A stretch of DNA of 64,000 nt from Xylocopa sonorina. Its lineage: Eukaryota; Arthropoda; Insecta; Hymenoptera; Apidae. Where the stretch lies: contig NC_135207.1 in NCBI RefSeq assembly GCF_050948175.1, positions 1,302,001 to 1,366,000 of the forward strand, written 5' to 3'. The notes under the pieces are model-generated. The model saw nothing but the letters and a program-made list of their open reading frames with translations, made no database searches and was not told the origin of the DNA. Made by a program: the position numbers and the translations under genes. Shown piece after piece: positions 61,391 through 64,000 of the stretch (its first letter is position 1; each line of letters opens with the position of its first letter).

Positions 61391-62540
61391 TCTGTAACTA
61401 AAACTTTGTTTGGTTTGGAGGAAAGAAACGAGCCGTTTCATTTGGAAGCTGCCTCCTGAGTCCGTTTATGTTCAAGTCGAGGTATTTATGGGTTTACGTT
61501 TTAATAAATTTATATATATTGGTAACTGATAAAATGGTATTGTAGTATAATGGTTTTCTGTCTCTAAGTGTGTACAATTTATCAACCCAATTAGGATTAT
61601 TAACATTATTTGAAACGTAATATGTTTTCGATGGCTGTAAATGGATTTAAGAAAATTTCAAAATTAATGAGATGACTTTTCTAATTCTTGAAAAGGTAAA
61701 AATAAATTTCTATTATATAACAAAAAGAAATATATAGAAGTATATATATAATTTTGTTATGAAATGTAAAAAATATTCAGCTTTTGTTTTGTATGCCCCT
61801 ATATGATATTGAATTTTCTCTTTCGCGAAGAGGAAATTGGATATATACAAATTTAATAAATGTCAGTCGAAGCTAATTAATATTTCTATTAATTATCATT
61901 TTTATATACGTTTGATCTCATAATAATTATAACTAGAGTCAGAAAGTATGTTTTACGTAGCCGTAATCGGATTATATAGACACGCATGATTTCCAACGAA
62001 ATATTTCATATCGAGTCCTTCGAAGTATTTCATATTAACAAATCCACTGTTATATCAATCTTCAGAAATATTACTTCAGCGAGACAGAAATTAATAATCT
62101 CCATAATAATTGCACCAAATTAATCATATCTGAAAAATAACCAGAAATAAAAACCAGGGAGATTTTTACTTAAACCTTCATATCAACGTACTCCTTCTTT
62201 CAATCATTAAATATTCATATAATTCAATTTAACATATACCCATTTTATTTATCAAAATCACTAAAAGAGCCGTAGTCCAACCATCCCTTTCCGCTAATTC
62301 TCTCAACACATACACGTCCTACGTAAAACAATTAAAACAAAAAATCATCCAATTGAAATCCATCAGAAAGAAGCAGTCCGATAACTTCGTTCATTAGAAC
62401 AGCAAACGATGGAACAAACAACCCAGAAATATAACCAGCATAAAAACTTCAGCATCGCACCACTCGACCTGTCAATATCCTCCGTTTACTATGAAACGTA
62501 AACACCAAACTCAAACGTTCCCGCATAATAGCATTTCCAT
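61391..62540. other. AT-rich spacer
   Basis: Nothing recognised in it. Confidence 0.6.
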
Positions 62541-62559
62541 TGCAATTAAACAATACCGA

Positions 62560-63250
62560 TCGGATCCTTGCCCCCCCTGACTGTCCCCAAGACTCGCGAC
62601 CCAGCACTGCGGAGAGCCTTCAATTTTACGCGTCGAACGTGTCAACGGAACGGGATCGATCAATACAATCGGCACGATCTCGTTTCATCGGGTAACCGGT
62701 ATACCTCCGCGTCATCGCGTCGTTCGCTCGACTGCATCGAGTTCCCTGTTCGCCCTCAGATCGAGTGGGACAGGGACAGATGTCTACAGGGTGGGAGTGA
62801 TGAGCGCGTACGCGAGAGATCGGATACGAAGACGCGGGATACACACGTATCAGATTCGGCGCTCGTTTTCTGCGTTACACAGTGGCGAATAATCGGAGCG
62901 GAAATTTAGCGGGCATTGTTTCCGTAGGCGCGGTTCACTCGACGCCGCGGCGCGGTGCAGAGGCTGTGCCAGGTCGCTTCTGCTCGTCATCGTCATTATC
63001 ATTGTTTAGAGCTCTCTGGTTGACGTCGCCGTCGTCGTTTGTAGCTGCTAGACGCGCGACAAATGATCGCGATTTCGTTGCACGAGACAGAGAGGGGATG
63101 CTTTTTTTCCTTTTTTTTCCCTCTCCGCACTATATTTCCCTGCGGTGATTGCTTTCTTTCTCGATTTCTGGTATTCCCTTCGATCGTGCTTACTTTGCTT
63201 CTACCAGTGGCGGGTTTTGCGATCGTTGATGGATTGTCTGTGTGGTGATT
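62560..63250. other. GC-rich, CpG-containing island near the right edge
   Basis: Short frames on both strands carry no known domain. Composition resembles the promoter and leader region of Hs6st, so a first exon of a gene beyond the right edge is plausible. Confidence 0.3.
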
Positions 63251-63444
63251 GTAGTCGTGTTCGATGCTACGTATCTAGAAATTTATTAGGATGAATGCGA
63301 GAGAGAGAAGGAGATATAGAAAGGGTCCAAGAAATTTATGGGCTTTTGGAAATGGATGGTTTGTTAACGAATGTCTTTCTTAGTTAGACTTCGAAAGCTG
63401 CCTTGACGTTACGAGAGTTATGGGGACAATGAGGACACTCGACA

Positions 63445-63530
63445 GAAAATCTGAGGTTCTTTTCCTTAAGAAAAATGATGACACAAAGTCTGCACGTGTT
63501 TTTCTCTCAGGACCTTGGATATAGAGTAGG
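63445..63530 (+). repeat. Dispersed repeat copy B
   Basis: Similar in order and wording to 33,325-33,410. Family unknown. Confidence 0.45.
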
Positions 63531-64000
63531 TTAAGGTGCAAAGATTAGTGGACAGGCAAAGGGGAGAGGACAGGATGAGTAAGCGAGTACAGGAGACTGG
63601 AAGATTAGAATTTGTGAACTATGACTGTCAGACTATGTTGATCACGCAACGCTATTATGCAGTACAACTTATATAAAAATTGTGTATATGTATTCAAATA
63701 CTATTACAGATATTGGCATAGCAATTGAATTATCCTTCAATTCCACTGATACATCTACTTTTCTATTTCCTATTTCACGCGTCCAATGATGCAAATACAA
63801 GCGTTCCAATATTCCCGCTAACTGCTCTACGCATAGGCAAAAGAGAAGTCGTACAATAAAACACGTTTGTTTCCCAGTTTCACTGAAAAGTAGCGAAAAT
63901 TGACTTGGGTTAGTTCGGCTCTCAGGTGTAGCAATGAAACTCCCAGACCCGACAATGGCTCCCTCTTACAGCCGTGTCATAAACCGCGCCAGCTGGAAGA

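Noticed and set aside
1..64000. tRNA, rRNA and CRISPR features
   Set aside because: No T-loop-like box with matching acceptor stem and no rRNA or spaced direct repeat array was noticed by eye. A covariance-model scan was not possible here.

Overview
The window looks like nuclear DNA from an insect, most likely a hymenopteran and probably a bee. It is AT-rich with islands of higher GC, has short GT-AG introns, and carries mariner, Tc1/mariner-type and piggyBac-type elements. Every protein-coding gene recognised is a standard animal gene. The species cannot be named from the sequence alone.

Layout. 1-13,010 holds no recognisable coding gene. It has several GC-richer non-coding islands, a 1.25-kb inverted-repeat transposon (10,625-11,877) and a 416-bp tandem duplication (12,141-12,930). 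13,011-37,292 (+) is one ten-exon gene for a giant (about 3,078 residue) type II transmembrane serine protease homologue. It has a cytosolic tail, one membrane segment, a SEA-like domain, an EGF-like knot, a His-rich array, a long Glu/Pro/Ser repeat and acidic Ser/Thr-rich stalk, five LDL-receptor class A modules, an SRCR module and a trypsin-fold domain whose catalytic His and Ser are both replaced. 38,447-39,004 (-) is dynactin subunit 3 (p24), which meets the protease gene tail to tail. 40,183-47,262 (+) is heparan-sulfate 6-O-sulfotransferase in four coding exons, divergent from dynactin subunit 3. 52,049-53,052 (-) is a SPRYD7-like SPRY protein in four exons, and 53,810-54,420 (-) is ribosomal protein eL33 (RpL35A) in three coding exons. 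54,960-64,000 has no gene I can support. It holds a 70-bp triplicate repeat, a TATA-containing GC-rich block near 60.9 kb and a GC-rich block at 62.6-63.2 kb that may belong to a gene beyond the right edge.

The genes do not form one pathway. The protease homologue and Hs6st both act in the secretory or extracellular space, while DCTN3, SPRYD7 and RpL35A are housekeeping or poorly characterised genes. The introns are the main home of mobile DNA: a mariner relic in protease intron 1, a 169-bp triplicate in intron 5, a Tc1/mariner-type element in intron 8, a second mariner relic in Hs6st intron 1 and a compact TTAA-flanked piggyBac-type element in Hs6st intron 3. I see no clearly new multi-gene system. 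The most unusual object is the giant pseudoprotease.
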